Shown: positions 23,899 to 33,177, counted from the stretch's first letter. The stretch: DNA of 64,000 bases from JAXHLG01 sp034522495 (GCA_034522495.1 JAXHLG010000002.1:372001-436000), one strand, 5' to 3'. Program-made: numbers and translations. The notes: generated by a model not told the origin, from the sequence alone.

Positions 23899-25826
23899 TG
23901 AAAATATTCAGAGGAAAATCAAAGCATGGGATGGAGATAGAAAATCCTTTGACAATGGATCATGAAGTGGACAAGTCATCCGGAGAAAGCGAGCCAAGCG
24001 CCGAGGAAAAGAGCAGTTTTCGAATAATTTTTGCCGTTATGGCATTGGCGGGACTCGTTTTATTCGGCAGAGTCGCTTATTTGCAAATAGTCAAAGGAGA
24101 GCACTACAAAGCTGTCGCCGAAGACAATCGGATAAGATCTCAAGTAATCAAGGCCCCCAGGGGAGTTATTGCGGATAAAAACGGGGAAATTTTAGCTAGA
24201 AATATTCCGGCTTTTGACTTAGTGTTTGTTCCGATTGAGCTGGCCCGGGATAAATCAAAAAGAGACAGCCTCTATGAGGCTATTTCCGGCGAGCTGGAAA
24301 TGAATTTTGAAACGGTCAAGTCTTCCATTGAAAGCGTAGAGAAAAATTCCACGAAAGCATATTTAATCAAGCCCGGGATAGAGCATCGGCAGGCCCTGGT
24401 GTTGATGGAAAAATTTCAGGATTTGCAAGGAATTTATTTGGAAAAAACAGCCAACCGGGAATATGCGGATGGAGAAATTTTTGCTCCCATTATCGGTTAT
24501 ACGGGCAAAATTAGCCAAGAAGAACTGGAAAAGCGCCCGAACTATTTGATGACTGATTCTATCGGGAAAGCGGGGCTGGAGCATGCTTACGAAGAGCGGC
24601 TGAGAGGAGAACATGGAGAAATCAGAACGGAAGTGGACTCCAGCGGAAACATAAAAGAGAATTTGGGCTTTATGTCTCCCGTTCAAGGAGATAAGCTGGT
24701 TTTGAATATTGACGCCAAGCTTCAAAAGAAAGCCTATGAGACATTGCGGGCAATTTTGGAAAAAAACGAGGAAGCCACCGGAGCGGCGATTGCGGCCCTG
24801 AATCCCCGGGATGGCAGCGTTTTGTCTCTAGCCTCTTTGCCGAGTTATGATAACAATTTTTTCTCCGGCGGAATCAGCAGCGGCAAATATAGCGAGCTTT
24901 TAAATGATCCGGCTAAGCCGATGCTCAACAGGGCTATTGCCGGGGAGTATCCGCCCGGATCTACCTTCAAGCCCCTGGTTGCCGCAGCCGGGCTGGAGGA
25001 AGGGCTGGTGGAAGAGGATACGGTTATTGAATGCCAAGGCGAGATCTCCCATGGAAGCTGGACGTTCAGGGATTGGAAAACTCATGGCAAAACAGATTTG
25101 GAAAAGGGCATAGCGGAAAGCTGCAATGTTTATTTCTATTCCCTGGGCGGCGGATGGAATAACATAGAAGGGCTGGGGCCTCAAAGAATGAGCAAATATG
25201 CCCGCTACTTCGGGTTGGGAAGCCCCTTGGGTCTGGACTTGCCGGGCGAGTCAAGCGGCAATGTTCCCGATAAAGAATGGAAATTTCAAAAATTCGGCGA
25301 TAAATGGTATATTGGAGACAGTTATCATATGGCGATCGGCCAGGGATTCGTTTCAGCTACGCCTCTGCAAATGGCCGGAGCGACTTCGGTTATTGCCAAT
25401 GGCGGTAAATTGTACAAGCCTTGGCTGGTGAATGAAATAATCAAAAGCGATGGCGGCCGGGAGAGCATGCAAAAAGAGCTGGTCGGGGAAGGCTTTGTTT
25501 CAAGCGAACACATCAAATCAGTCAAAGAAGCGATGAGAGAGACTATCGTGTCGGGTTCGGGAACCTCTTTGAACAACATGGAGACCGAGGTTGGCGGCAA
25601 GACGGGAACCGCTCAATACGGCAGCGAAGAAAAAACCCACTCCTGGTTTGTTTCTTTTGCTCCTTATGAAAATCCGGAAATTGCCATGGCTGTCCTAGTT
25701 GAAGGAGGAGGCGAAGGCCACGACTGGGCGGTCCCGGCCACCGAGGCCATCCTCAGGGATTATTTCGGGGAAGAAGAGGAAGATATTGATTTTGGAGAAA
25801 TACAAGAAAGAGTAGAGAATAGGTAA
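23898..25826 (+). CDS. mrdA: Penicillin-binding protein 2 (elongation transpeptidase)
   Basis: PBP2 cross-links peptidoglycan during elongation with MreBCD and RodA. It is 642 residues: one membrane helix (about 40-62), a dimerisation/pedestal domain, and a transpeptidase domain with STFK (active serine about residue 355), SCN (about 408) and KTGT (about 568). The N-terminal 38 residues are a charged cytoplasmic tail. rodA is not in the window. The start overlaps the mreD stop. Confidence 0.95.
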   Translation: MKIFRGKSKHGMEIENPLTMDHEVDKSSGESEPSAEEKSSFRIIFAVMALAGLVLFGRVAYLQIVKGEHYKAVAEDNRIRSQVIKAPRGVIADKNGEILARNIPAFDLVFVPIELARDKSKRDSLYEAISGELEMNFETVKSSIESVEKNSTKAYLIKPGIEHRQALVLMEKFQDLQGIYLEKTANREYADGEIFAPIIGYTGKISQEELEKRPNYLMTDSIGKAGLEHAYEERLRGEHGEIRTEVDSSGNIKENLGFMSPVQGDKLVLNIDAKLQKKAYETLRAILEKNEEATGAAIAALNPRDGSVLSLASLPSYDNNFFSGGISSGKYSELLNDPAKPMLNRAIAGEYPPGSTFKPLVAAAGLEEGLVEEDTVIECQGEISHGSWTFRDWKTHGKTDLEKGIAESCNVYFYSLGGGWNNIEGLGPQRMSKYARYFGLGSPLGLDLPGESSGNVPDKEWKFQKFGDKWYIGDSYHMAIGQGFVSATPLQMAGATSVIANGGKLYKPWLVNEIIKSDGGRESMQKELVGEGFVSSEHIKSVKEAMRETIVSGSGTSLNNMETEVGGKTGTAQYGSEEKTHSWFVSFAPYENPEIAMAVLVEGGGEGHDWAVPATEAILRDYFGEEEEDIDFGEIQERVENR

Positions 25827-26041
25827 TTATTCTAATTGCTCTAATTATTCTAAAAGATATAGAAGATAAAAATGTATATTGTGTTTATATAAATTGAAAT
25901 TAAGAAATACAATTTCATTGTTCCATTGCTGGAAGAGGCGGATTAGTCAAATTTACTTCACTCTGAATGCCGTATGCTTGCTACTAGAAATTTGATGACT
26001 GGTGAAAATCTTAACAATTGAACAATGAAACAATTTAACAA

Positions 26042-26263
26042 TTGATGAATAAGATGTCCAACAAAAAAGAAAGTTTGCAAAACGATTTCCAGAGGCTGGA
26101 AGAGATTTCCAAAGAATTGGAGAATCAGGATTTGGATGTGGAAAAGAGCCTCAAGCTGTTTGAGGAGGGTTCGAAGCTGGTAAAAAGGTGCCACAAGAAA
26201 CTGGGGGAAGCCAAAAACAGGTTTCAAGAGATAAAGGAAGATCTGGAGAAAGAAACGGAGTAG
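26042..26263 (+). CDS. xseB: Exodeoxyribonuclease VII small subunit
   Basis: XseB is the helical small subunit of exonuclease VII, which degrades single-stranded DNA. It is 73 residues, the normal size. The segment LEEISKELENQDLDVEKSLKLFEEG followed by GSKLVKRCHKKL is the family signature. The large subunit xseA is not in the window. The gene stands alone, with AACAATTG-type dyad repeats on both sides (25917-26041 and 26270-26530). Confidence 0.92.
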   Translation: MMNKMSNKKESLQNDFQRLEEISKELENQDLDVEKSLKLFEEGSKLVKRCHKKLGEAKNRFQEIKEDLEKETE

Positions 26264-26537
26264 AAATAATTGTTCCATTGTTCCATTGCTGAAAATTGAC
26301 GGAAACGTTTTGAAATTTGTAGAAACTAATAGAAATAGATTGATATAAAGTGGATATAAGTGGATATAAATTGAAATTAAGAAATGCAACTCCATTGTTC
26401 CATTGTCGGAAGATGCGGAATGGTTAAATTTTTTTCCCTTGTTGAATTCAATGACTAATGAATGCGGTTTATTTCACATTGAATAATAGCAGATCTTAAC
26501 AATTGAGCAATAAATCAATTGAACAATGAATTCAATC

Positions 26538-26565
26538 AAAAAACCGCTGCCTAGGGGCAGGGTTT
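26538..26565 (-). terminator. Rho-independent terminator of rpmB
   Basis: On the minus strand, AAACC-CTGCC pairs with GGCAG-GGTTT around a CCTA loop with one bulged base, and a run of six T follows. It lies 27 bases after the rpmB stop codon. Confidence 0.75.
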
Positions 26566-26591
26566 CCTAAATTGCTTTAAGCATAGAAAAG

Positions 26592-26762
26592 CTAGCCTTC
26601 CTTATTCAGGGTCTTGATGCATCTGGTACAAACGGTTCGCTTTTTTCCTTCGATCTCTTTGCTCTGCAGATTGATTTTGAATTTCCTTTTGGTGGCAATG
26701 TTGGAGTGGGATCTTTTGTTGCCGGTTGTTGCCGTTTTGTTGCAAATATAACACTTGGCCAT
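26592..26762 (-). CDS. rpmB: 50S ribosomal protein L28
   Basis: L28 (bL28) is a small basic 50S protein. The product is 56 residues: MAKCYICNKTATTGNKRSHS, then TKRKFKINLQ, KRTVCTRCIKTLNKEG. The two Cys pairs (CYIC and CTRC) suggest the zinc-binding form. It has its own promoter and terminator, so it is a single-gene unit on the minus strand. Confidence 0.93.
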   Translation of the reverse strand: MAKCYICNKTATTGNKRSHSNIATKRKFKINLQSKEIEGKKRTVCTRCIKTLNKEG

Positions 26763-26809
26763 AGTCTTGGTTGAATAATTATGAAAGATGAGTTATACTC
26801 AATGGGTAT

Positions 26810-26838
26810 AGAATAGCAGTTTGTTGTGAGGGTGTCAA
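26810..26838 (-). promoter_or_regulatory. Predicted promoter of rpmB
   Basis: On the minus strand TTGACA (plus-strand 26833-26838) and TATTCT (26810-26815) are separated by 17 bases. The leader would be about 40 bases. Confidence 0.65.
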
Positions 26839-26985
26839 CTCCCTTACTTAGTTATGGGATTTTTTAGCTTTTAGACAAGAATCGATAAATATAATCATGA
26901 TACATAATTCATGATTCATAATACTTAATGATACATAAACAATAAACACTCAACATCAGTAACTAAATCAGTAATTTAATTTTTT

Positions 26986-27627
26986 ATGGAAATAATTATT
27001 GCGATAGGCGTCTTGATTTTTTCGGTTATAATCCATGAAGTCGCCCATGGGTTGTCCGCCTTCTGGCAGGGCGATCCGACGGCCAAATATGCCGGCAGGT
27101 TAACCCTCAATCCCGTTAAGCATCTTGATCCGGTGGGGTCCATTATTTTGCCTCTCCTGCTGGTGGTGACTCAAGCGGGAATCATAATCGGCTGGGCCAA
27201 GCCGGTGCCCTACAACCCATACAATCTTCGAGATCAAAAATACGGACCCGCTCTGGTCAGTGTGGCCGGTCCGCTTTCCAATCTCATATTTGCCCTGGTC
27301 TGCGGAATATTTTTCAATTTGTTTCTCAAGCTGGGAATCGGGGGAGATTTGGTCTTCAGCGTTTTTAGCTATGCCATTTATATCAATCTTCTCTTGATGG
27401 TTTTCAATTTGCTGCCGATCCCGCCCCTTGACGGATCAAAATTGCTGTTCACCTTTTTGCCGATTTCCGAACATACCAAGCAAGTTATGGAACAGTACGG
27501 ATTTATATTCATTCTGGTTTTTGTATTTATGTTTTTCCCGGTCATTTTCTCCCTGGTTCAATTCGTGATGAACATATTTTCCGAATATATAGTAGGCATC
27601 AACATAATGCGTTTTATGGGATTCTGA
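26986..27627 (+). CDS. Site-2 protease family (M50) membrane metalloprotease
   Basis: This is a 213-residue integral membrane protein with about five helices. HEVAHG at residues 17-22 is the zinc-binding HExxH motif, and the later NLLPIPPLDGSK supplies the third ligand (Asp) as in M50 enzymes. It belongs to the compact form without PDZ or CBS domains. Such enzymes cut membrane-embedded substrates such as anti-sigma factors; the substrate here is unknown. Confidence 0.9.
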   Translation: MEIIIAIGVLIFSVIIHEVAHGLSAFWQGDPTAKYAGRLTLNPVKHLDPVGSIILPLLLVVTQAGIIIGWAKPVPYNPYNLRDQKYGPALVSVAGPLSNLIFALVCGIFFNLFLKLGIGGDLVFSVFSYAIYINLLLMVFNLLPIPPLDGSKLLFTFLPISEHTKQVMEQYGFIFILVFVFMFFPVIFSLVQFVMNIFSEYIVGINIMRFMGF

Positions 27628-27674
27628 AAAATCATTGCTCCATTGTTCCATTGCTAAATTGTTGATTGCTATTT

Positions 27675-28219
27675 ATGCAAAAAAAATATCTAAAACTAAA
27701 CGATATAAGCGGCTACAAAGGGACTGTTTCCAAACACCGTTTTTACTGCAATCCCACCTTTTTTGCTAAATTTTCCAAAAATTTTTTTGCCTTAGCTAAG
27801 GCTAAAGCTGCAAAAATTGTTTGAAAAATTTATCTAAAAAATGAGAAATTTCGTACTAAAACGGTGTTTGGAAACAGTCCCATAAAAAATCTTTTGAATT
27901 ATCCAACTATGTTTGGGAAGTTGTTAATAATTGGGATTATTTCCCAAGAGACACAATAGGCAAGCAATTTACTCGTTCAGTTGATTCTATATCAGCTAAC
28001 ATAGCGGAAGGTTTTGGCAGATATAGCAAAAAAGATAAAATTAAATTCTACAGATATAGTTACGGTTCAATCAAAGAATCACTCGATTGGAACGAAAAAG
28101 CCAAGCAGAGGAAGCTCTTGACGGAAAAACAATACGATTATATCTTTTTCCAATTAAGCGGCTTGCCAAAAGAGTTAAATGGGTTAATCAAATTCACCAA
28201 CCAAAAATTAAAGGAATAA
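27675..28219 (+). pseudogene. Four-helix-bundle (IVP family) gene interrupted by MITE A
   Basis: The first 15 codons (MQKKYLKLNDISGYK) are followed by a 162-base element with a stop codon, after which the frame resumes as KSFELSNYVWEVVNNWDYF...SISANIAEGFGRYSKKDKI...SLDWNEKAK, the typical IVP-family pattern. Removing the element and one 5-base duplication restores an uninterrupted frame with GYKKSFELSNY. The original protein would be about 125 residues. Like the gene at 20519 it is flanked by inverted simple-repeat arms. Confidence 0.85.
27720..27881. mobile_element. MITE-like element, family A, copy 1
   Basis: This 162-base element has inverted ends GGGACTGTTTCCAAACACCG, a central CCTTAGCTAAGG palindrome and no coding capacity. 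It is flanked by ACAAA (27715-27719) and ATAAA (27882-27886), a 5-base duplication with one change. It is the reverse complement, with small differences, of the copy at 48332. Confidence 0.85.
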
Positions 28220-28301
28220 ACAACAATGAAACAATGAAACAATAGAGCAATGCAACAATGCAACAATGAAACAATTGAACAATGAATTTGAATGAATTTC
28301 T

Positions 28302-28330
28302 TTGACTAAATTAAAACTATTGATTATAAT
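28302..28330 (+). promoter_or_regulatory. Predicted promoter for the Wzy/TPR gene
   Basis: TTGACT and TATAAT are separated by 17 bases, 58 bases before the start codon at 28389. The AACAATG-type repeats end just before it. Confidence 0.7.
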
Positions 28331-28388
28331 TCCCACATAAGTTATTTTATATATAGTTGGATTTTTAAATTAAAATTAATCAAAACAG

Positions 28389-31178
28389 ATGGAAAACAAC
28401 AATACAAGCAAGAGGAAAGCCGAAGATTGGCTTAAGAAGGGTTCGGTAAGAACCGGCGATTCTGAAGCTCAAGGCTTCAAGAAAAACTTTGCTTCTCAGG
28501 GAGCTTCGCGGGGAAGCTTTGGCAATCTGAAAGCTCGAGAAACGGAGGGAAAAACAGATAAAGCCGGCCGGGAAGACAACAAGGCCATGAAGATAGTGGA
28601 TTGGATAATCAGGCTCTCCATTTATCTAACGGTCTTTTTGCTGCCGTTGTTCTTTTGGGCCAATGTGCCGAGTCCTCTGGAGCTGAACAAACAGACGATT
28701 CTTGTCGGTTTGATTGGCATCGGTTTTCTGGCTTGGATAGGAAAAATGGCTTGGAAGAATGAGATGAAATTCAGAAAAAGCTTTGCTCTTATTCCGGTGG
28801 TAACCTTTCTTTTGATTTATGGATTGAGCACCTTTTTTTCCGGATATTTTGAACAAAGTATGTGGGGGTATTTCGGGGGAGAAAGCAAGTCGTTTGTTAC
28901 CCTGTTGTTTTTGGTCGCATTATTCATATTGATTTTTAACAACATCAAGAGAAGCAGTGATGCATTCAAGCTGGTTTTGGTTTTCTTGGTAGGAGGCTTC
29001 TTAACCTCTCTCTATGGATTTTTGCAGCTTTTGGGGATTCATATATTGCCAATGGAGGGGGTCGCGGCAAAAACATTCAACACCGTGGGATCGGTCTATA
29101 TCTTTGGAGTTTTTGTTGCCAGTTTGCTGATAATATCCATCACTCTTTTTCTGAGCAACCTGCAAAAAATGATGAAAATTGGATTAATAGTCCTTTCCTT
29201 TTTCTTTTTCGTGGTTCTGATGGCTATTAACTTCAATTTGGTCTGGATTGCGCTTATGGTTATCCTGGCTGTCATTTTGGGAATAACTATCATTATGCAG
29301 GGAGAAGAGCAGAATCAGGGAAGAATTTTGCCGATGATTTTCTTGGTTTTAACTTTGATGATGATTCTCAGAAGCCAGCCGGTGTTCAAGGTCTCGGATA
29401 TGCCTATTGAAGTTTCCCTCAACTACAAAACCTCTGCTACCATAGCCTCGGAATCTATCAAGCAAAACCCTATGCTGGGAAGCGGCCCGACCACTTTTAC
29501 CAATGTCTATAAAATCAATCGGCCGGAAAAGCTGGGAGATTTCTCGGCAGTGAATTTCAGCGAGTCCACCAGCTATTTCTTCACCTTAGTTTCTACGGTG
29601 GGTATCTTGGGAGCCTTGTCTTTCCTGTTCTTGACCGGAACCGGTTTGGCGCTATTGTTCAAGGGAGTTATCCGGGTTATTTCCAAGAAATCCCAAGAAG
29701 GCGTTTCCATGAAAGACCATTTATTAATTGCTTCTGGCATGGTGTGGCTTTATTCCACTATCGTCCTCTTTTTCTATTTTGCCAACATTACCATTTTGAC
29801 TATGTGGTGGTTCAGCCTGGCTCTTTATCTAAGCGTCTATTACCTCAAAACCAGGACTGATGAAGGGGAAGTTGTGGCTACCTCCAAAAATCCCAAGTCG
29901 TCTTTTGCTTTGTCATTCGTTTTCGTTTTGGTTATTATCGGATTTATTACCGCTATTTACTTGCACGGTCAGAAATATGTGGCAGCCGCCCAATTCCAAG
30001 ACGCTTTGCGAGCAAGCAACAACAATGAAAATCCGGAAGAAATTGCTAGGAAAGTGGCAAGCGCCGTAGAATTGGATCCTAACAGGGATATTTATTACAG
30101 AAATTTAGCTATGGCTCACTTGGCATCGGCCAGGCAAAAAATCACTGAAAAAGGCTTGCAAAACTTGACTCCCGAGGAATCCAACACGGTTAGCTCTCGT
30201 TTCAGGAAGGCTCTGCAGGCTCTCAATCAAGCCAAAGCCTTGGACAAAAATGATTCTCTCAATTTTGTTTCTATCGCCAATCTCTACAAAGAATTTATCC
30301 CCATTCAGGAAGAAGCTGGAGAGAAAGCTCTTGAAAACTACAGAAAAGCCATTGAATTGGATCCAAAGAACCCGGATCTTTATCAAGGGATAGCTAGTGT
30401 GTACGTTACTCTCTCCGACATGGCCCAGCAAAAACAGGCTCAACAGCAGGCTCAAGCGGGCGGTCAAGCTCAGGAGGTGGAACTGCCCCAAAAAAGCAAA
30501 GAACACCTCAATATGGCCGAAGAAAACCTGAAAGCGGCTACCTCCATTAAGCCCAGTCACCCAGGAGCTAACTTGATGCTGGTGACGGTTTATCAAAGAA
30601 TGAAAGACACGGACAGAGCCATTGCCAAGGCCGAGGAGAATATCAAGAAATTCCCCAACACTCCCGAACTTTATTTCAACCTGGGATTGATCCACTACAA
30701 TCAAGAAGATTATGAGAACGCCAAAAATCAGCTACTGGAAGCGGTAAACATGAACGAAAAATACTCCAACGCTAGATACTTCTTGGGACTGGCCTACAGC
30801 GAGTTGGGCAACAATCAGCAAGCACTGTCCCAATTTAGGAAAGTCCAGGAGCTCAACCAAGACAATGAACAGGTTGGAAAAATCATAGAAAATTTGGAAA
30901 ACGGAAACGATCCTCTGGAGGGGCTTCAGCAGCAACAAAATCAGGCGCAACAGCAGCCAGAGCCAACCACTCCTACTCCTCAGGAAGAATTGCCGGCCGG
31001 TAGCGAGGCGATAACTCCGGGAGTGGGAGAAGAAACCGAAGCACCGGAACAGCCGGGCGAGGAACCTCAGCCGGCTGAAGAAGAAAACGAAGAAAATCCT
31101 GAAGAAGACAACACAGAAGAAACTCAAGAAGAGGAAATTACTGAAGAAGAAACCGTTGACAACACCGAAGAAGAATAA
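28389..31178 (+). CDS. O-antigen ligase-like membrane protein with TPR domain
   Basis: This is a 929-residue protein. Residues 1-64 are a charged cytoplasmic start; residues 70-515 contain about twelve membrane helices. The loop GSGPTTFTNVYKINRPEKL, followed by STSYFFTLVSTVGILG, resembles the periplasmic motif of the O-antigen ligase/polymerase (Wzy/WaaL) family. Residues 545-800 form several TPR repeats (NPDLYQGIASVYV, PELYFNLGLIHYNQEDYENA). The last 120 residues are Gln/Pro/Glu rich and acidic. A role in surface polysaccharide ligation or protein glycosylation is likely but unproven. Confidence 0.75.
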   Translation: MENNNTSKRKAEDWLKKGSVRTGDSEAQGFKKNFASQGASRGSFGNLKARETEGKTDKAGREDNKAMKIVDWIIRLSIYLTVFLLPLFFWANVPSPLELNKQTILVGLIGIGFLAWIGKMAWKNEMKFRKSFALIPVVTFLLIYGLSTFFSGYFEQSMWGYFGGESKSFVTLLFLVALFILIFNNIKRSSDAFKLVLVFLVGGFLTSLYGFLQLLGIHILPMEGVAAKTFNTVGSVYIFGVFVASLLIISITLFLSNLQKMMKIGLIVLSFFFFVVLMAINFNLVWIALMVILAVILGITIIMQGEEQNQGRILPMIFLVLTLMMILRSQPVFKVSDMPIEVSLNYKTSATIASESIKQNPMLGSGPTTFTNVYKINRPEKLGDFSAVNFSESTSYFFTLVSTVGILGALSFLFLTGTGLALLFKGVIRVISKKSQEGVSMKDHLLIASGMVWLYSTIVLFFYFANITILTMWWFSLALYLSVYYLKTRTDEGEVVATSKNPKSSFALSFVFVLVIIGFITAIYLHGQKYVAAAQFQDALRASNNNENPEEIARKVASAVELDPNRDIYYRNLAMAHLASARQKITEKGLQNLTPEESNTVSSRFRKALQALNQAKALDKNDSLNFVSIANLYKEFIPIQEEAGEKALENYRKAIELDPKNPDLYQGIASVYVTLSDMAQQKQAQQQAQAGGQAQEVELPQKSKEHLNMAEENLKAATSIKPSHPGANLMLVTVYQRMKDTDRAIAKAEENIKKFPNTPELYFNLGLIHYNQEDYENAKNQLLEAVNMNEKYSNARYFLGLAYSELGNNQQALSQFRKVQELNQDNEQVGKIIENLENGNDPLEGLQQQQNQAQQQPEPTTPTPQEELPAGSEAITPGVGEETEAPEQPGEEPQPAEEENEENPEEDNTEETQEEEITEEETVDNTEEE

Positions 31179-31197
31179 AAACCCTTTCCCCTTCCCA

Positions 31198-31229
31198 AAA
31201 AAACGCCTTTGCCAGCCAAAGGCGTTTTT
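31198..31229 (+). terminator. Rho-independent terminator of the Wzy/TPR gene
   Basis: AAAAACGCCTTTG and CAAAGGCGTTTTT form a strong stem around CCAG with a T-run inside the right arm, 20 bases after the stop codon. Confidence 0.85.
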
Positions 31230-31329
31230 GTTATAATGTTATTGTTATCCCATCTCTCTATTTTTGATTTTTGAATTAGGATCGTGGAGGCTCTGCCAAC
31301 TTATGCTGTTTATAAATATTACATAAAAC

Positions 31330-32046
31330 ATGAGAAAAGAAGGATTTTACAACGGCGAATATTATCATATATACAACAGAGGAGTTGACAAAAGAGAGAT
31401 ATTTTTAAATGAGCAATATTTCAGGAGATTTTTGCTCTACATGAGAAAATTTAACAATAAATATGCGCCAGGGGGTCTTTATGAAGAATACTTAAGAAAT
31501 AAAAAGAAGGATTCAAGCAATGAAGATGAAGGTGGTAGAGGGGGTGGTAGAGGTTCAGCCTCCACACTGGAGGCTGAACCTCTACCACCCTCGCAAGACG
31601 AAAAAATTGTCGAGATAATCGCCTATTGCCTCAATCCAAATCATTTTCACTTATTGCTCAAGCAGAAAGAGGAGGGCGGAATTTCTTCTTATATGCAAAA
31701 AATTGGAACTGGCTTTACCATGTTCTTTAATAAGAAAAACGACCGCTCTGGCTCACTTTTCCAAGGCAGGTATAAGTCAGTCCACATAGACACTAACGAA
31801 TATCTCCTATACCTAAGTGCTTACATTAACTGCAATAATTTTATTCACGGATACAACAACAGCCCCGAAGATTGGCTCTATTCCAGCTACTTGGATTTTA
31901 TAGGAAGAAGAGAAGGGATACTTCCTAAAAAAAGCATTATCCTCGAACAATTTGACAACAGCTTTAAAGACTACAAAAAATTTTGTAAAATGAATATGGA
32001 ATATCTTAAAGACAGAAAAGAAATGCAAAAGTATTTGCTGGAGTAA
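31330..32046 (+). CDS. REP-associated transposase-like protein (RAYT, Y1 HUH family)
   Basis: This 238-residue protein is of the IS200-like Y1 transposase superfamily. YYHIYNRGVDKREIF at the start and NPNHFHLLLKQ with the HxH metal-binding pair (about residues 103-105) are typical, as is RSGSLFQGRYKSV. The helix that normally carries the catalytic Tyr (commonly GTGYxxYFNKK) reads GTGFTMFFNKK, so the nucleophile may be lost. Residues about 60-95 form an extra low-complexity insert encoded by a REP-like palindrome at 31542-31590. There are no flanking IS ends, as expected for RAYTs. Confidence 0.85.
   Translation: MRKEGFYNGEYYHIYNRGVDKREIFLNEQYFRRFLLYMRKFNNKYAPGGLYEEYLRNKKKDSSNEDEGGRGGGRGSASTLEAEPLPPSQDEKIVEIIAYCLNPNHFHLLLKQKEEGGISSYMQKIGTGFTMFFNKKNDRSGSLFQGRYKSVHIDTNEYLLYLSAYINCNNFIHGYNNSPEDWLYSSYLDFIGRREGILPKKSIILEQFDNSFKDYKKFCKMNMEYLKDRKEMQKYLLE
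31542..31590. repeat. REP-like palindrome 3, inside the RAYT gene
   Basis: Two perfect 23-base arms (GGGTGGTAGAGGTTCAGCC..., loop CAC) lie in frame in the RAYT gene. The inner part GAGGTTCAGCCTCCA is the same as in the palindrome at 43300-43334. Confidence 0.85.
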
Positions 32047-32073
32047 AAACCCCAAGGTTAAATCTTGGGGTTT
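32047..32073 (+). terminator. Stem-loop after the RAYT gene, possible terminator
   Basis: AAACCCCAAG and CTTGGGGTTT form a perfect 10-base stem with loop GTTAAAT, starting right after the stop codon. No long T-run follows, so termination efficiency is uncertain. CCAAGGTT relates it to the REP-like group. Confidence 0.5.
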
Positions 32074-32115
32074 GAAGAAAACCTTGGCTTGAAGATTTAT
32101 TTTAGGATTATTTTA

Positions 32116-32143
32116 TTGACATATTTTAACAATTTGGTATAGT
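32116..32143 (+). promoter_or_regulatory. Predicted promoter of rplJ-rplL
   Basis: TTGACA and TATAGT are separated by 16 bases. Transcription would start near 32150, leaving a leader of about 280 bases before rplJ. Confidence 0.7.
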
Positions 32144-32149
32144 TAAGGA

Positions 32150-32430
32150 TGTTGGAAAAAATTTTCCGCAGAAATTGGGCACAGTATAAGTCCCGACGAG
32201 GAAATTGTATAAAAATATGCTTGGTTTTGCCTTGCTTGTTGTGCAATTTTAATCTCTGCGGGAAGCAGGGGTTTTATTTTGGTGTATTGATAACAAAATT
32301 ATTCTAATTATTCTAATTGCTCTAATTATTCTAAAATTTTGTTTTTTGGAGCTTGTTAATTTATTAGGTCAATTAGTATAATTAGAAATTTTGTTAAAAT
32401 GTTTGTATGTTAAAATGTTAAAATGATTTT
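32150..32430 (+). promoter_or_regulatory. L10-leader-like attenuator upstream of rplJ
   Basis: A terminator-like stem (CTCTGC/GCAGGG, 32252-32272) is followed by GTTTTATTTT. The left half of this stem can instead pair with CCGCAGAAATTG at 32166-32177 through CAATTT (32244-32249) and TCTGCGG (32255-32261), closing a domain of about 95 bases. This mutually exclusive pairing is the layout of known ribosomal protein L10 leaders, where L10 binding favours termination. After 32280 the leader continues into repeat-like AT-rich sequence. Confidence 0.55.
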
Positions 32431-32955
32431 ATGTTATCCAAAGAACAAAAGAAGAAGATAGTTAAAGAATTGGCTGAACAAATCAAGGAAAGCAAATCCA
32501 CGGCCGTGTTTGATTATAAGGGGCTTTCGGTTTCCGATATGGCGGATTTGAGAGGGAAGCTGAGAGAAAATCAGGCCGAGCTGAAAATTGCCAAAAAAAC
32601 CTTGGCCACTTTGGCATTCAAAGAAGCGGGAATGGATGTTGATGTCAGGGAATTTGCAGGACAGGTGGCGCTGGCGCTCGGTGGAGAGAACGAGATTTCT
32701 GTTCCCAAAGCGCTGGTGGCTTTTGCCAAAGAAAAAGAACAGCCGGAGAAAGTTCTGGGAGGCACGCTGGAGGGCAGCGTTATCTCCGGAGACAAGGTGA
32801 TCGAGCTTTCCAAACTGCCTACCAGGGAAGAATTGCTTGGCAAGCTGGTCGGCACCATCCAAGGGCCGATTTCCGGATTCGTTGGAGCGCTTTCGGGGAA
32901 TTTGAGGAATTTGGTTCAGGTGATGGATGGGATTAAGGAGCAAAAAGAGGGTTAA
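32431..32955 (+). CDS. rplJ: 50S ribosomal protein L10
   Basis: L10 (uL10) anchors the L7/L12 stalk dimers. It is 174 residues, normal length. The N-terminus MLSKEQKKKIVKELAEQIKESK, then DYKGLSVSDMADLRGKLRE and KIAKKTLATLAFKEAG, are typical. The C-terminal helix that binds L7/L12 is present (ISGFVGALSGNLRNLVQVMDGI). rplA and rplK, which often precede it, are not here. rplL follows after 383 bases of AT-rich repeats. Confidence 0.95.
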   Translation: MLSKEQKKKIVKELAEQIKESKSTAVFDYKGLSVSDMADLRGKLRENQAELKIAKKTLATLAFKEAGMDVDVREFAGQVALALGGENEISVPKALVAFAKEKEQPEKVLGGTLEGSVISGDKVIELSKLPTREELLGKLVGTIQGPISGFVGALSGNLRNLVQVMDGIKEQKEG

Positions 32956-33177
32956 TTGGTGTAATGGTTTATTGGTATATTTGGAAGTTGGGAAAGAATT
33001 ATTCTAATTAATCTAATTACACTAATTATTCTAAAAAATTTACAATTCCCAATTCACAACCCTAAGTTAAAACTTGTTATTTGTAATTTTTTCGATTTCT
33101 TGATATTTGCTGCTAGAAATTTCTATTGGCTGATGGCTGTTTCAAGTTTTCACATCTTATAAAGTCAAATGTTTAAT

